Below, in pieces: positions 49,364-58,006 of a stretch of 64,000 nt of DNA (the stretch's first letter is position 1; each line of letters opens with the position of its first letter). Source of the stretch: Mesobacillus sp. AQ2 (GTDB lineage: Bacteria; Bacillota; Bacilli; Bacillales; Cytobacillaceae); contig NZ_CP126080.1 in assembly GCF_030122805.1 (NCBI RefSeq), positions 3,043,001-3,107,000 of the forward strand, written 5' to 3'. The notes beneath the pieces were generated by a model. That model saw only the letters and a list, made by a program, of their open reading frames with translations. It was not told where the DNA came from and ran no database searches. Made by a program: the position numbers and the translations under genes.

Positions 49364-49392
49364 TTGCCCTTGCTTGCTATATTTTATATAAT
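49364..49392 (+). promoter_or_regulatory. SigA promoter of the YitT-family gene
   Basis: TTGCCC (49364-49369), a 17-base spacer and a perfect TATAAT (49387-49392), about 50 bases before the TTG start. Confidence 0.75.
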
Positions 49393-49443
49393 ATAAGCGC
49401 TTCAATCAGGAGATTTTATTCCTGGCACTAGGAGGGAATTCAT

Positions 49444-50316
49444 TTGCTTAATGGCCTGAAAATTAAAAACATCTTGTTCATTTTACTTGGTTCCGCTATT
49501 TTCTCGTTCGGACTTGTTCATTTTAATATGCAGAACAATTTGGCAGAAGGCGGTTTTACAGGGATTACACTCTTGCTTTATTTCGTGTTTGGCTGGTCCC
49601 CTTCCATCACCAACCTGCTGCTGAACCTGCCCTTGTTCTTCCTCGGCTGGAAGCTTCTTGGACGGAGTGTTTTTATATACACAATCATCGGAACTGTTGG
49701 TGTTTCGATATTTTTAGGGATATTCCAAAAGTATCAAATCGACATGCCTTTATATGAAGATTTATTTTTAGCAGCACTGTTTGCTGGGGTTTTTATTGGA
49801 ATCGGGCTCGGAATCATTTTCCGCTACGGTGGAACGACTGGCGGAGTTGACATCATCGCAAGGCTTGCGCAGAAATATTTCGGCTGGACAATGGGCCGGA
49901 CGATGTTCATGTTCGACTTCGGGGTTATCACCCTATCACTCATTACATATTTAGACTATCGGGAGGCGATGTATACTCTTGTCGTCGTATTTGTCGGAGC
50001 CAGGGTAATTGATTTCATGCAGGAAGGCGCTTATGCCGCAAGGGGCGCCATGATCATTTCCGATAAAAACGAAGAGATTGCTGCGAAAATCATGAAGGAA
50101 ATGGACCGGGGAGTCACCAGTTTAAAAGCAGTAGGTTCCTATACGAAGGCTGAAAGAGATGTCCTTTACTGTGTTGTCGCAAAAAACGAAATCGTCCGCC
50201 TAAAGACAGTGATTAACTCAGTGGATCCACACGCTTTCGTATCTGTTACGGTCGTCCATGATGTCCTTGGCGAAGGATTCACACTTGATGAGAACAAACT
50301 CCCTATAGAAAGATAA
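49444..50316 (+). CDS. YitT family membrane protein (YpjC-like)
   Basis: A 290-residue protein with about five or six transmembrane helices (to residue 190) and a C-terminal cytoplasmic DUF2179 domain (A-M-I-I-S-D-K through V-V-H-D-V). G-G-x3-G-I-T and G-G-T-T-G-G-V-D-I-I-A-R are family hallmarks. The TTG start has GGAGGGAA 6 bases upstream. The transported or sensed substrate is unknown. It is divergent from ypjD. Confidence 0.9.
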   Translation: MLNGLKIKNILFILLGSAIFSFGLVHFNMQNNLAEGGFTGITLLLYFVFGWSPSITNLLLNLPLFFLGWKLLGRSVFIYTIIGTVGVSIFLGIFQKYQIDMPLYEDLFLAALFAGVFIGIGLGIIFRYGGTTGGVDIIARLAQKYFGWTMGRTMFMFDFGVITLSLITYLDYREAMYTLVVVFVGARVIDFMQEGAYAARGAMIISDKNEEIAAKIMKEMDRGVTSLKAVGSYTKAERDVLYCVVAKNEIVRLKTVINSVDPHAFVSVTVVHDVLGEGFTLDENKLPIER

Positions 50317-50324
50317 AAAGCGCA

Positions 50325-50435
50325 AGCGCCTTGGTCAGCCCCGACAAGCGTTGGAGGGCCGACCAGTGAAGTCGTTCTTTTGACTTCATTGGGCGGACCG
50401 AAACGTCTCGAGGGGCTAGGCGCTGGAGCTGGACT
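50325..50435 (+). repeat. Dispersed repeat family C, copy 1
   Basis: About 110 bp, GC-rich, beginning AAAGCGCAAGCGCC and ending CTAGGCGCTGGAGCTGG. It contains the hairpin GAAGTC, loop, GACTTC. The same module occurs twice in 52795-53123 and as a fragment near 9563. The ends are themselves complementary (GGCGCTTGCGC versus TAGGCGCTGG, partial). Confidence 0.8.
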
Positions 50436-50470
50436 ATTCTCAAAGTCTATATTATACTTTCTTATCTCAC

Positions 50471-50502
50471 TAAAAAAAATCCGGACAAGTCCGGATTTTT
50501 TT
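50471..50502. terminator. Bidirectional terminator between the YitT gene and yugP-like gene
   Basis: AAAAATCCGGA, loop CAAG, TCCGGATTTTTTT. It is symmetrical, serving both convergent genes. Confidence 0.9.
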
Positions 50503-51175
50503 AGTCTTCACTAGTCATCCCAGTGTAGATCATTACTAGTCGCAACAATTCCAGCACCGCTACAGCTGCGGCTGCTACATAAGTCAAAGCTGCTGCATTC
50601 AATACTTTCTTCGTTTCTCTTTCTTCATCATTGCGGATGATTCCAGCTGACACCACTTGATCCATCGCGCGGTTGGAAGCATTGAATTCAACCGGTAATG
50701 TAATGACCTGGAATACAACGGCAGCTGCCATGAAAAGAATTCCCAGCAGAAGCATTCCGCTTAAGTTTGCAAAAATTCCGATCAGGATCAATATCCATGA
50801 GAAGTTTGAACCAAGACTTGCCACTGGCACAAGCGCATGGCGGAATCGGAGGAATGCATAATCCTCGGCATCCTGGATGGCATGGCCAACTTCATGGGCA
50901 GCGATTGCGGCCGCTGCAACGGAATGACCAAAAAAGTTACCTGATGATAAGCGGACCACTTTGGCACGAGGGTCATAGTGATCACTTAAATAACCCCTGG
51001 TTTCCTCAACACCCACATTATACAAACCGTTATCGTCCAAAATTTTACGTGCGACTTCCGCTCCTGTCATCTGGGATGAAGAAGCCACTTGTGAGTACTT
51101 TTTGTATGCCCCTTTTACCTTGAATTGAGCCCAAATCGGGATCAAGATAATAATCGCGAAATAAATGAGATACAT
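50501..51175 (-). CDS. YugP-like zinc membrane metallopeptidase
   Basis: A 224-residue integral membrane peptidase. The zinc motif A-A-H-E-V-G-H-A (about 92-99) lies between an N-terminal transmembrane anchor and two or three further helices; E-F-x-A-S-x-R-A holds the third ligand Glu. Substrate is unknown. The ribosome site is AGGAGG. This family is usually called YugP/DUF2268-like neutral zinc metallopeptidase. Confidence 0.9.
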   Translation of the reverse strand: MYLIYFAIIILIPIWAQFKVKGAYKKYSQVASSSQMTGAEVARKILDDNGLYNVGVEETRGYLSDHYDPRAKVVRLSSGNFFGHSVAAAAIAAHEVGHAIQDAEDYAFLRFRHALVPVASLGSNFSWILILIGIFANLSGMLLLGILFMAAAVVFQVITLPVEFNASNRAMDQVVSAGIIRNDEERETKKVLNAAALTYVAAAAVAVLELLRLVMIYTGMTSED

Positions 51176-51236
51176 CTGTTACCTCCTCTTACAACTCTAG
51201 CTGTTATTACTATTTTATTAATACTTAAATAGGCTG

Positions 51237-52031
51237 TCAATTTTTTCGTTCTTTTTGGACATTCTTTGTTTTCTCACTGTTGCCTTTATATTTTCTCCAG
51301 CCGACATAAGACAATGTAAGGATGATGATGCTGCCAGTCGAAATCATGACCCACCATAGAGAAGGGTCTGCTTCATCTTCCGTCATATCATCAAAGATAT
51401 TTTGCAAATCCGATTCTAGAGCCTCCAGTTCTTCCCTGCTCGAAGCTTCCTGGAGGACCTGCGGCCGGTACTGGTCAATAAAGCTGACTTTTGCATCGAC
51501 CTTTTGGATTCTTTCCGGATTGATATCTATTTTCATGCTTGGATGGATGACATTATACAAAGCAAGGAAGGAATTAAGATTACTGTCGAATTGATCGTTG
51601 TCACCTTCATAGGCAGCCGTTTTCATATTGTTAAAAACAGTCATGATCGGGTCTTCCATCTCAGCCCATAACGGTTGGTGGGTAGAAGCGATCGCATCAA
51701 TCACCAGCCGGAATTTTGTCACCCTGTTCATTCTTTCAGCATGTCCAAGATCACCATTGGCTACTGCCTCCAATGCCTCATCATGTGCGACTGTAATGAT
51801 GCGCAGTTCATCCATGCTAAACGGACGGCCAGTTCCTGTCACCAGCAAAAACTCTTCTGAAAAATGGGCCAGCAGCCTGTTTGCATCTTCATAACGGTGA
51901 AGCTTGACCATCTGCAAGGCCTGGTCTGATATATTGTCCAGTTCTTCTACAGGCGACTGTGGTTCTGCATATGCTGCGAACGGCACGATCAACATCAGCA
52001 CCGAAAATAATATAATAAATTTTGCTTTCAT
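51237..52031 (-). CDS. ypjB: Sporulation protein YpjB
   Basis: A 264-residue protein with an N-terminal signal or anchor (about 1-21), a helical extracytoplasmic domain and a C-terminal transmembrane helix (W-W-V-M-I-S-T-G-S-I-I-I-L-T-L-S-Y-V) followed by a basic tail. It matches YpjB, of which B. subtilis mutants sporulate poorly. The ATG at 52031 follows GGGGGG by 6 bases. It lies downstream of ypjA. Confidence 0.9.
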   Translation of the reverse strand: MKAKFIILFSVLMLIVPFAAYAEPQSPVEELDNISDQALQMVKLHRYEDANRLLAHFSEEFLLVTGTGRPFSMDELRIITVAHDEALEAVANGDLGHAERMNRVTKFRLVIDAIASTHQPLWAEMEDPIMTVFNNMKTAAYEGDNDQFDSNLNSFLALYNVIHPSMKIDINPERIQKVDAKVSFIDQYRPQVLQEASSREELEALESDLQNIFDDMTEDEADPSLWWVMISTGSIIILTLSYVGWRKYKGNSEKTKNVQKERKN

Positions 52032-52101
52032 TCCTGTCCCCCCTCTAAATACTATTAAAATGTATGAAGGGGTGGACAAGGTTAGACCAAAATTCAAGGT
52101 G

Positions 52102-52707
52102 TTATCTTGATCTTTTTAGCGAAAGAAAGAAGCGGCCCGGCCTTAGTCCGAAGTAATATCCCACCGCAATCGAGAAAATACTCAGCCAGAATGTAAAGTA
52201 TCCTATCTGGTCCATGTATAAATCTAGCGTATGGTACCTTGGCATCATTCCAAAAACATAATCGATGATTTCATTATGCAGGACGACCACAGCAGCAACA
52301 ATCAGATGCCACGGTTTCATCCGATAGAAAGGAGCATAAAGGACTCCTTCCACTGCCATGGCAAAATGTGAAGCCATCAGCATTAGTCCGATCCAATCCA
52401 GCTGCCCAGAGACGAAGTACACCATCAGATTCATGACAACCGCCCATAGGCCATATTTGACGAGGCTGACGATTGCCAACGCTTCCATTAGCGGCCAGTT
52501 CCTCCCCAACAAAAAAGCACCAAGCACGAATACAAAAAACAAGCTGGCTGTTGGACTATCAGGCACAAAAAGCAAGAAGCGCGGCGGCGTATCTACCAGC
52601 TGCCATTTATACCAATAGTATCCGTAAGCGGTACCCAGAACATTTACCCAGAATAAAAGCAAGAGTATAGACCTGTTTCCTAGCAAAGGATATATTTTCT
52701 TTATCAT
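52102..52707 (-). CDS. ypjA: YpjA family membrane protein (DUF1405)
   Basis: A 201-residue integral membrane protein with about six helices. Recognisable DUF1405 segments are N-x2-G-T-A-Y-G-Y-Y-W-Y, F-V-P-D-S-P-T-A-S and H-x-A-M-A-V-E-G-V-L-Y. Function is unknown. The position between ypjB and qcrC is conserved in bacilli. Confidence 0.9.
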   Translation of the reverse strand: MIKKIYPLLGNRSILLLLFWVNVLGTAYGYYWYKWQLVDTPPRFLLFVPDSPTASLFFVFVLGAFLLGRNWPLMEALAIVSLVKYGLWAVVMNLMVYFVSGQLDWIGLMLMASHFAMAVEGVLYAPFYRMKPWHLIVAAVVVLHNEIIDYVFGMMPRYHTLDLYMDQIGYFTFWLSIFSIAVGYYFGLRPGRFFLSLKRSR

Positions 52708-52794
52708 ACAACTACTCCATTCCCTTTTTTTCTATCACTATTATTACAGTTTATTGAAAATAAACCAAGTTCTTCATGGCTCTTGTGCAAGAAC

Positions 52795-53123
52795 AAAAAG
52801 CGCAAGCGCCTTGTTCAGCCCCGACAACCCGGAGGTCCTGACAGTGAAGTCGTTCTTTGACTTCATTGGCAGGACCGAAATCGAAAAGTATAGCCGACTG
52901 CCCAGAAACGGAGAAACTGGAGACTCCGACAAAGAAGCGCTCTTTGCTTCTGCCGGCGGAGTTGAAGTTTCGGAGTTTCTAGGAGGCGACACTAGACAAT
53001 TAGAAAAGCGGAGGCGACTGCCCAACTCCGACAAGCACTGGAGGGCCTGGCAGTGAAGTCGTTTTTTGACTTCATTGACAGGACCGAAGCGTCTCGAGGG
53101 GCTAGGCGCTGGAGCTGGATTAA
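52795..53123 (+). repeat. Dispersed repeat family C, composite double copy
   Basis: A 5' module (AAAGCGCAAGCGCC start, GTGAAGTCGTTCTTTGACTTC hairpin region) and a 3' module (second GAAGTCGTTTTTTGACTTC-type hairpin, ending CTAGGCGCTGGAGCTGG) flank a middle with GACTCCGACAAAGAAGCGC and GCTTCTGCCGGCGGAGTT arms. It resembles two elements merged. Frames here are not genes. Confidence 0.75.
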
Positions 53124-53177
53124 GACACCCATATGCAGTTATCCACACAAAAACGCTTTTAAAATTTCCTATACAAT

Positions 53178-53214
53178 AAAAAAGAACCTGCAAGTTTGAT
53201 TACAGGTTCCTTTC
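53178..53214 (-). terminator. Intrinsic terminator of qcrABC
   Basis: On the minus strand GAACCTG and CAGGTTC arms around a 13-base loop, followed by TTTTTTATTG. It lies just past the qcrC stop. Confidence 0.85.
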
Positions 53215-53218
53215 GTTA

Positions 53219-53977
53219 TTATTCGCTTAGACCGTCGATGAACTCAGACAATGTCTTTAGTTCCTCGTCCGTTCCTTTGAAAACTGCAGGCATGTTACCT
53301 TTACCATTCTTTGCAACATCTGCGATTTCTTCAGCGTTCAATTTTGTTTCAAGCAGGCTCGGTGCTGCAGCACCGCCGGCAAGTTCCCCGCCATGGCAGG
53401 AAGTACATGTCTGTGCCTGGGCAATTTTGTATCCATCAGAATTCTTATCGATTTCCACATCCACAATCTGCCCCTGTTTCTCTGCAGCTTCCCAGTCATG
53501 GGTCGCAACTGATTCCCAAGTAAGGTAGAAAACAGAAGCGATTGCCAGCAGCATGAATCCTGTAGCAAGTGGACGCTTTGATGGACGGCGCTCAGGGCCG
53601 CGGTCAATAAATGGCGCCAGCAGTAATGCACCGAATGCAAGACCCGGGATTACCATAGCTCCAATTACAGTATATGGACCTGAAGCATAAGAATATTTCA
53701 GCAATTGATATAAGAATAAGAAATACCAGTCTGGCAATGGAATATAAGCCGTATCTGTAGGATCGGCAATCCTTTCAAGCGGAGACGGGTGAGCAATGGT
53801 CAAGCTCAAGTATCCGATTAAGAAAACAGCACCAACCATCCATTCTTTCAATAGGAAGTTAGGCCAAAACGCTTCCGTTTTGCCAGGGTATTCCGAGTAA
53901 TCTTTCGGAATATTAGGCTTGCGTTCTGCAGGGACACGTGAGTCTCCTACGAACTTCATACCTTTACCACGATGCAT
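53219..53977 (-). CDS. qcrC: Menaquinol:cytochrome c reductase, cytochrome b/c subunit QcrC
   Basis: A 252-residue fusion of the cytochrome b C-terminal part (three helices, subunit IV-like, about 40-155) and a cytochrome c domain. The heme c site is C191-T-S-C-H195 with an axial Met in N-M-P-A. The fusion is characteristic of bacilli. It is the last gene of qcrA-qcrB-qcrC. Confidence 0.96.
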   Translation of the reverse strand: MHRGKGMKFVGDSRVPAERKPNIPKDYSEYPGKTEAFWPNFLLKEWMVGAVFLIGYLSLTIAHPSPLERIADPTDTAYIPLPDWYFLFLYQLLKYSYASGPYTVIGAMVIPGLAFGALLLAPFIDRGPERRPSKRPLATGFMLLAIASVFYLTWESVATHDWEAAEKQGQIVDVEIDKNSDGYKIAQAQTCTSCHGGELAGGAAAPSLLETKLNAEEIADVAKNGKGNMPAVFKGTDEELKTLSEFIDGLSE

Positions 53978-54045
53978 CGAGCGATCCCCTCCTTTTTCCG
54001 TATAGTTGAACGAATCTCAATTCGCGCAACGTTTTCATTCAAATT

Positions 54046-54720
54046 TTACAATGGACCAGAAATACCTTGCTTACGAATCATCAGGAAGTGTGCTCCCATT
54101 AAGCCTAATAGTGCTGCAGGCAGGAAGAATACGTGAATCGCAAAGAATCGTGTCAAGGTTTGGGCACCAACGATTGTTGAATGTCCGGATAGCAGAATTT
54201 TAATGTATGGCCCAATCAATGGGACAGCTTCTGCAATCTGCAATGTAACCTTGGTTGCGAATAATGCTTTCATATCCCACGGAAGCAAGTATCCTGTCAA
54301 GCCAAGAGCCAACATTACGAAGAAAATCAGTACTCCGACAACCCAGTTCAATTCACGAGGTTTCTTATAAGCGCCCTGGAAGAACACACGAAGTGTATGT
54401 AAGAACATCATGACGATGACAAGGCTCGCACCCCAGTGATGCATTCCGCGAACAATTTGTCCAAACGCTACTTGATTTTGAAGGTAGTACACAGATTCCC
54501 AGGCATTCTTGATGTCCGGAACATAATACATTGTCAGGAACATACCGGAAAGAATCTGGATGACTGTGATGAAAAACGTCAGACCGCCAAAGCAGTACAC
54601 GAACGCAGAAAAGTGATGCGCCGGGTTAACGTGCTCAGGTACCTCATGGTCTGCGATATCGCGCCACAAAGGCGTAATATCCAAACGCTCATCTACCCAA
54701 TCGTAAATTTTGTTTAACAA
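54046..54720 (-). CDS. qcrB: Menaquinol:cytochrome c reductase, cytochrome b6 subunit QcrB
   Basis: A 224-residue, four-helix cytochrome b with two b hemes on paired histidines (H-H-W-G-A and the later H-V-F-F). C43 in V-Y-C-F-G-G matches the Bacillus Cys that binds an extra covalent heme. It oxidises menaquinol and passes electrons to the Rieske and c subunits. It begins 3 bases past the qcrA stop. Confidence 0.96.
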   Translation of the reverse strand: MLNKIYDWVDERLDITPLWRDIADHEVPEHVNPAHHFSAFVYCFGGLTFFITVIQILSGMFLTMYYVPDIKNAWESVYYLQNQVAFGQIVRGMHHWGASLVIVMMFLHTLRVFFQGAYKKPRELNWVVGVLIFFVMLALGLTGYLLPWDMKALFATKVTLQIAEAVPLIGPYIKILLSGHSTIVGAQTLTRFFAIHVFFLPAALLGLMGAHFLMIRKQGISGPL

Positions 54721-54723
54721 TGA

Positions 54724-55230
54724 TTACGCCCCCTTTCGTGGTTGAGCTTTTCCTACATAAAGGAATCCATCTTTTTCTTTTGTCGGATACACATCCAAAG
54801 GTGCTAATGGCGGTGTACCAGGAACATTGGTTCCATCTTTTTCATAACGGCCATAGTGGCAAGGACAGAAGAACTGTTCAGGATGCTCCTTGTCAGTACC
54901 CCAGTCTACAACACATCCAAGGTGTTTACACACTGGCGACAAGGCAACGATTTCCCCGGCTTCATTTTTGAAAACCCAGGCTGTTCCTGTTTCTTCAGAT
55001 TCATACCATGCATCTTTTTGTTTGAATTTAAAATTGACTTTTTGCGGTTCAGTCTTGATTTCTGCGATCTTCAATGGAGTCGCGATGAAATCTCCCGTGT
55101 CTTCACCCTTCAGCACAGGATCGACGGCAAAGCGAACCATTGGCATCAGCATCCCCGCAGCCATGAAACCGCCTACACCTGTTAGAGTATAGTTTAAGAA
55201 TTGACGTCTTGAAACACGATGCTTACTCAC
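54724..55230 (-). CDS. qcrA: Menaquinol:cytochrome c reductase, Rieske Fe-S subunit QcrA
   Basis: A 168-residue Rieske protein. The N-terminus has a twin-arginine motif (S-R-R-Q-F-L) and one membrane helix (about 12-30). The 2Fe-2S ligands are C-K-H-L-G-C and C-P-C-H-Y-G. It is exported folded by Tat. First gene of the operon, under the promoter at 55307-55335. Confidence 0.96.
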   Translation of the reverse strand: MSKHRVSRRQFLNYTLTGVGGFMAAGMLMPMVRFAVDPVLKGEDTGDFIATPLKIAEIKTEPQKVNFKFKQKDAWYESEETGTAWVFKNEAGEIVALSPVCKHLGCVVDWGTDKEHPEQFFCPCHYGRYEKDGTNVPGTPPLAPLDVYPTKEKDGFLYVGKAQPRKGA

Positions 55231-55306
55231 GTTATTCCCCCCTCTATTCCCAAGTTAAGTCCCCAACGGACATAATTTAAACACATTTTAAAACTAGGAC
55301 ATAACC

Positions 55307-55335
55307 ATGATATATCAATCTCATTACAAAATCAA
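55307..55335 (-). promoter_or_regulatory. SigA promoter of qcrABC
   Basis: On the minus strand TTGATT (55335-55330), a 17-base spacer and TATCAT (55312-55307), about 75 bases before qcrA. Confidence 0.6.
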
Positions 55336-55385
55336 TATAATACTATGTTGAAAACATTTTTCGCAGTGATAAAAATAACAGAGGG

Positions 55386-55841
55386 CTATTTTTCATCCCA
55401 TTTCTCAGTGAACAAAGATAATAATTGCTTAACTTGATCATCCACGATTGCTACCTTTTGCTGGTCATGCATCTGATCCATGGACAAGGACGGCATCCAA
55501 AGCACATTACCATTAAGGTCTTTTTCTCGATGCCTCCAGCGGCTGTCAGACGTAACATAAAAGATATGATTGAACTGCTTGTCCAATAGACTATTTTCCC
55601 AATTCTTTAAAGCGTCCAGGCTGCCCTCATCTTCCTTTATGTACACAAAATCAGGCAAAAGGAAAATTCGCCCCCGAAACTGCTTTTCCAGCTGAGATGT
55701 AAGGATGCCTGTGAACTCAGCCATTGAAGCATTTTGTTTCATGTCCTCACCAAAAGAAACTGGCAAAAGCGGGACGATTGCCGTGTCAACGTACTCAGCA
55801 GCTTTTTGATACATTTCAACATCTGCTGCCACCCATTTCAT
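55386..55841 (-). CDS. ypiF: YpiF family protein (DUF2487)
   Basis: A 151-residue protein: M-K-W-V-A-A-D-V-E-M-Y, I-V-P-L-L-P-V-S-F and I-F-Y-V-T-S-D-S-R-W match YpiF. Function is unknown; it is always just upstream of qcrA. The ATG at 55841 follows GGAG by 8 bases. Confidence 0.9.
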   Translation of the reverse strand: MKWVAADVEMYQKAAEYVDTAIVPLLPVSFGEDMKQNASMAEFTGILTSQLEKQFRGRIFLLPDFVYIKEDEGSLDALKNWENSLLDKQFNHIFYVTSDSRWRHREKDLNGNVLWMPSLSMDQMHDQQKVAIVDDQVKQLLSLFTEKWDEK

Positions 55842-56055
55842 AATACCAACTCCATCTTTCAATTAGGCTAGAATCGTAAACATAGATTTCCATCTTCTGC
55901 AATCATAACCCATTGTTTACATCCATTCTATAATATCATGATTAAATACTGTTTTCGAATCGTATGGGGCGTAAATTATTTTTACGGTCTAACCTTATAA
56001 TCCAGGGAAAACCCATTCGTACTCAGACTGCCAACCACTTTGAAAACGGGCAAAA

Positions 56056-56090
56056 TAAAAAGCCTGCTATTTTTTAGCAAGCTATAAAGA
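56056..56090 (-). terminator. Intrinsic terminator of ypiB
   Basis: On the minus strand AGCTTGCTA, loop, TAGCAGGCT (one mismatch), then TTTTATTTT. It overlaps the ypiB stop. Confidence 0.75.
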
Positions 56091-56636
56091 GTTGACTGCA
56101 CCTAATTTTTTTAATTGCTCTGTAAGATGTTCGAAGGCTTCCTGGTCCTGGCTGTCCAGTGCCTGGTCAATCAGGGATAACAATTTGTCTTTCTGGAAAT
56201 TGTGGATGCTTTCCTCCAGAAATCTTTCTGCCACCATTTTGTCGCTTTCGCTGATTTGGAGCTGTCCTGGCATATAAGGGTTTTCTTCCAGCACGGCCGC
56301 AAATTGATGGGCTTTGTTTGAAGCATGGAAATTCAGTTGGATGTAGATTTCTTCTTCCCTGTTCAAACGAATATCATGAAAAGACTTCTCAGCATCGGTC
56401 GTCATCACATTTTCCTTGAAGAACCGGAATGGAACTTCATCCACGCAATGTGTCGACATCACTAATCCCCTTGGGCAATGCTGGGCATTATCCACAAAGT
56501 GTACCTTTTCCATCAGCTGATCATGGCTCATCAAGTAGTTAAGGATCCAAACACATTCCCGCCTTTTCAGCTGATAATGGTTCAAAAACCAGCGGATAAA
56601 ATCCTTTTTCTCGTTGACAGATACAGGGGTTGTCAT
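56082..56636 (-). CDS. ypiB: YpiB family protein (UPF0302) with IDEAL domain
   Basis: A 184-residue protein. The N-terminal UPF0302 domain ([22 protein letters not shown]) precedes a C-terminal IDEAL domain ([16 protein letters not shown], about 150-165). The ATG at 56636 follows GGAGGG by 8 bases. Function is unknown, though it is conserved next to ypiA and ypiF. Confidence 0.92.
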   Translation of the reverse strand: MTTPVSVNEKKDFIRWFLNHYQLKRRECVWILNYLMSHDQLMEKVHFVDNAQHCPRGLVMSTHCVDEVPFRFFKENVMTTDAEKSFHDIRLNREEEIYIQLNFHASNKAHQFAAVLEENPYMPGQLQISESDKMVAERFLEESIHNFQKDKLLSLIDQALDSQDQEAFEHLTEQLKKLGAVNSL

Positions 56637-56675
56637 TTTTGAATCCCTCCTCTGCATAACTTAAATTTTTTTCGG

Positions 56676-57938
56676 TTACTGATTTTCCGTCAAACGCTCC
56701 AGCATTTCACGGAATTCTTCATTGCCAGGTTCCTTTTCAACTAACATACTTAGAATTTCGGCGGCCTCGCCCATTTTTCCTTCTTCAATTAAAAAATATC
56801 CGTAGTCTGACAAAAATTCTTTGTTGTCTTTAAAGAAAGTATATGCTAGTTGGTATTTGTTTAATGCCTGTGAATAATCTTCAATATGCTGATATGCAAT
56901 AGCTGCATCCCATAGGATTTGCGGTTCTTCTTCTTCATTATAGTCCGCCGCACCGATCAGCTCCAGAACATCCTCATATCGCTCCTGCTTCATCAGAAGT
57001 TTGTTCAGGACAAGAACTCCTTCCATGAATCCCGGGTCCAGCGCAATGGCCTCCCGTATCAATTTCTCGGCAGTATCCTCATCCGGAAGCTTAAGGGCAA
57101 GCTTCCCGCCGTAAAAGTATAGATCCTTGTTGTATTCATCCTGCTCAATGCCCTGTTTGACAGCTTCAAACGCTTCCTCCGCCATTTCTTCCCGTTCATA
57201 GGCTTTGGCAAGATAGAGATATAATGAGTGATATTCAGGGTCGAGAGTCTTCAATTCCTCGAATTTTTCGATTGCTGTTTTATTATAGCCAGCCTGCAGT
57301 GCTGTAAAAGCATAACCGAATAAAGTATTGATTTCCAGCTTTTGTTCGAGGGCTATATCGTAAAAATGAAGCGCTTCTTCAAATGATCCACCAGCACTTA
57401 ATGTTTCAGCCAGCCTCTGGTTGATGTTTACCCCGCCGATTTCTTCATGCACCTTAAGGACTGTTTCGTAATATTGAATCGCTTCCGCAAGTTTTCCCTG
57501 ATGAGCGTAAAGTTCCCCAAGAGCAAAATCTATCACCGATTCATCCGGTAAAATTCTTTTAGCCTCGAGGAGTTTGTTTTCACTCACTTCATAGAGACCT
57601 TCCATTTGATATAAATCAGCCAACAGAAGAAGTGCCTGGGGGAAAGCAGGGTCGTCTTTGTCTACCTTTTCGAGAGTGAGCATAGCCTCTTCTTCTTTAC
57701 CGAGTTCAATTCTTGTTTCTGCTAGCAGGACATGGAGTTCACCCTCTTCTGGGTAGTTTTTCAATAAACTTTCAATCAGAGTTTCCGTTTCTTCCATAAA
57801 CCCAAAACGGAAAAGCTCCTCTGAAAGCAGGAATTTCTCTTCGTCATTGCCTTGTTCAAGAATTTCCCTATATGCAGACATAGCTTTCTCAAGCTGTCCA
57901 TTTTCTATAAGACTGGTTATTTCATTTACTGCGACCAT
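56676..57938 (-). CDS. ypiA: TPR repeat protein YpiA
   Basis: A 420-residue protein built of about twelve tetratricopeptide repeats, acidic overall. Repeats such as A-I-Q-Y-Y-E-T-V-L and A-I-E-K-F-E-E-L-K-T-L-D-P-E-Y are clear. It is a protein-interaction scaffold with no enzyme motif. The ATG at 57938 is preferred for spacing to AGGATAGG; earlier ATGs touch that site. The gap to ypiB is about 40 bases. Confidence 0.9.
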   Translation of the reverse strand: MVAVNEITSLIENGQLEKAMSAYREILEQGNDEEKFLLSEELFRFGFMEETETLIESLLKNYPEEGELHVLLAETRIELGKEEEAMLTLEKVDKDDPAFPQALLLLADLYQMEGLYEVSENKLLEAKRILPDESVIDFALGELYAHQGKLAEAIQYYETVLKVHEEIGGVNINQRLAETLSAGGSFEEALHFYDIALEQKLEINTLFGYAFTALQAGYNKTAIEKFEELKTLDPEYHSLYLYLAKAYEREEMAEEAFEAVKQGIEQDEYNKDLYFYGGKLALKLPDEDTAEKLIREAIALDPGFMEGVLVLNKLLMKQERYEDVLELIGAADYNEEEEPQILWDAAIAYQHIEDYSQALNKYQLAYTFFKDNKEFLSDYGYFLIEEGKMGEAAEILSMLVEKEPGNEEFREMLERLTENQ

Positions 57939-58006
57939 TGCTATCATCCTATCCTTAAAATTAGGCACTGTCCGTTTTTTTAGTCAGGCAGTACCTTAAC
58001 GTCTAA

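Noticed and set aside
52754..53193. 100- and 139-residue frames over the family C composite repeat
   Set aside because: They are read-through of a GC-rich repeat, with no ribosome site and repeated peptide segments that mirror the DNA modules.
55386..55841. ypiF considered as a fourth subunit of the Qcr complex
   Set aside because: It lacks membrane helices or cofactor motifs and has its own ribosome site, and the qcr promoter lies after it.
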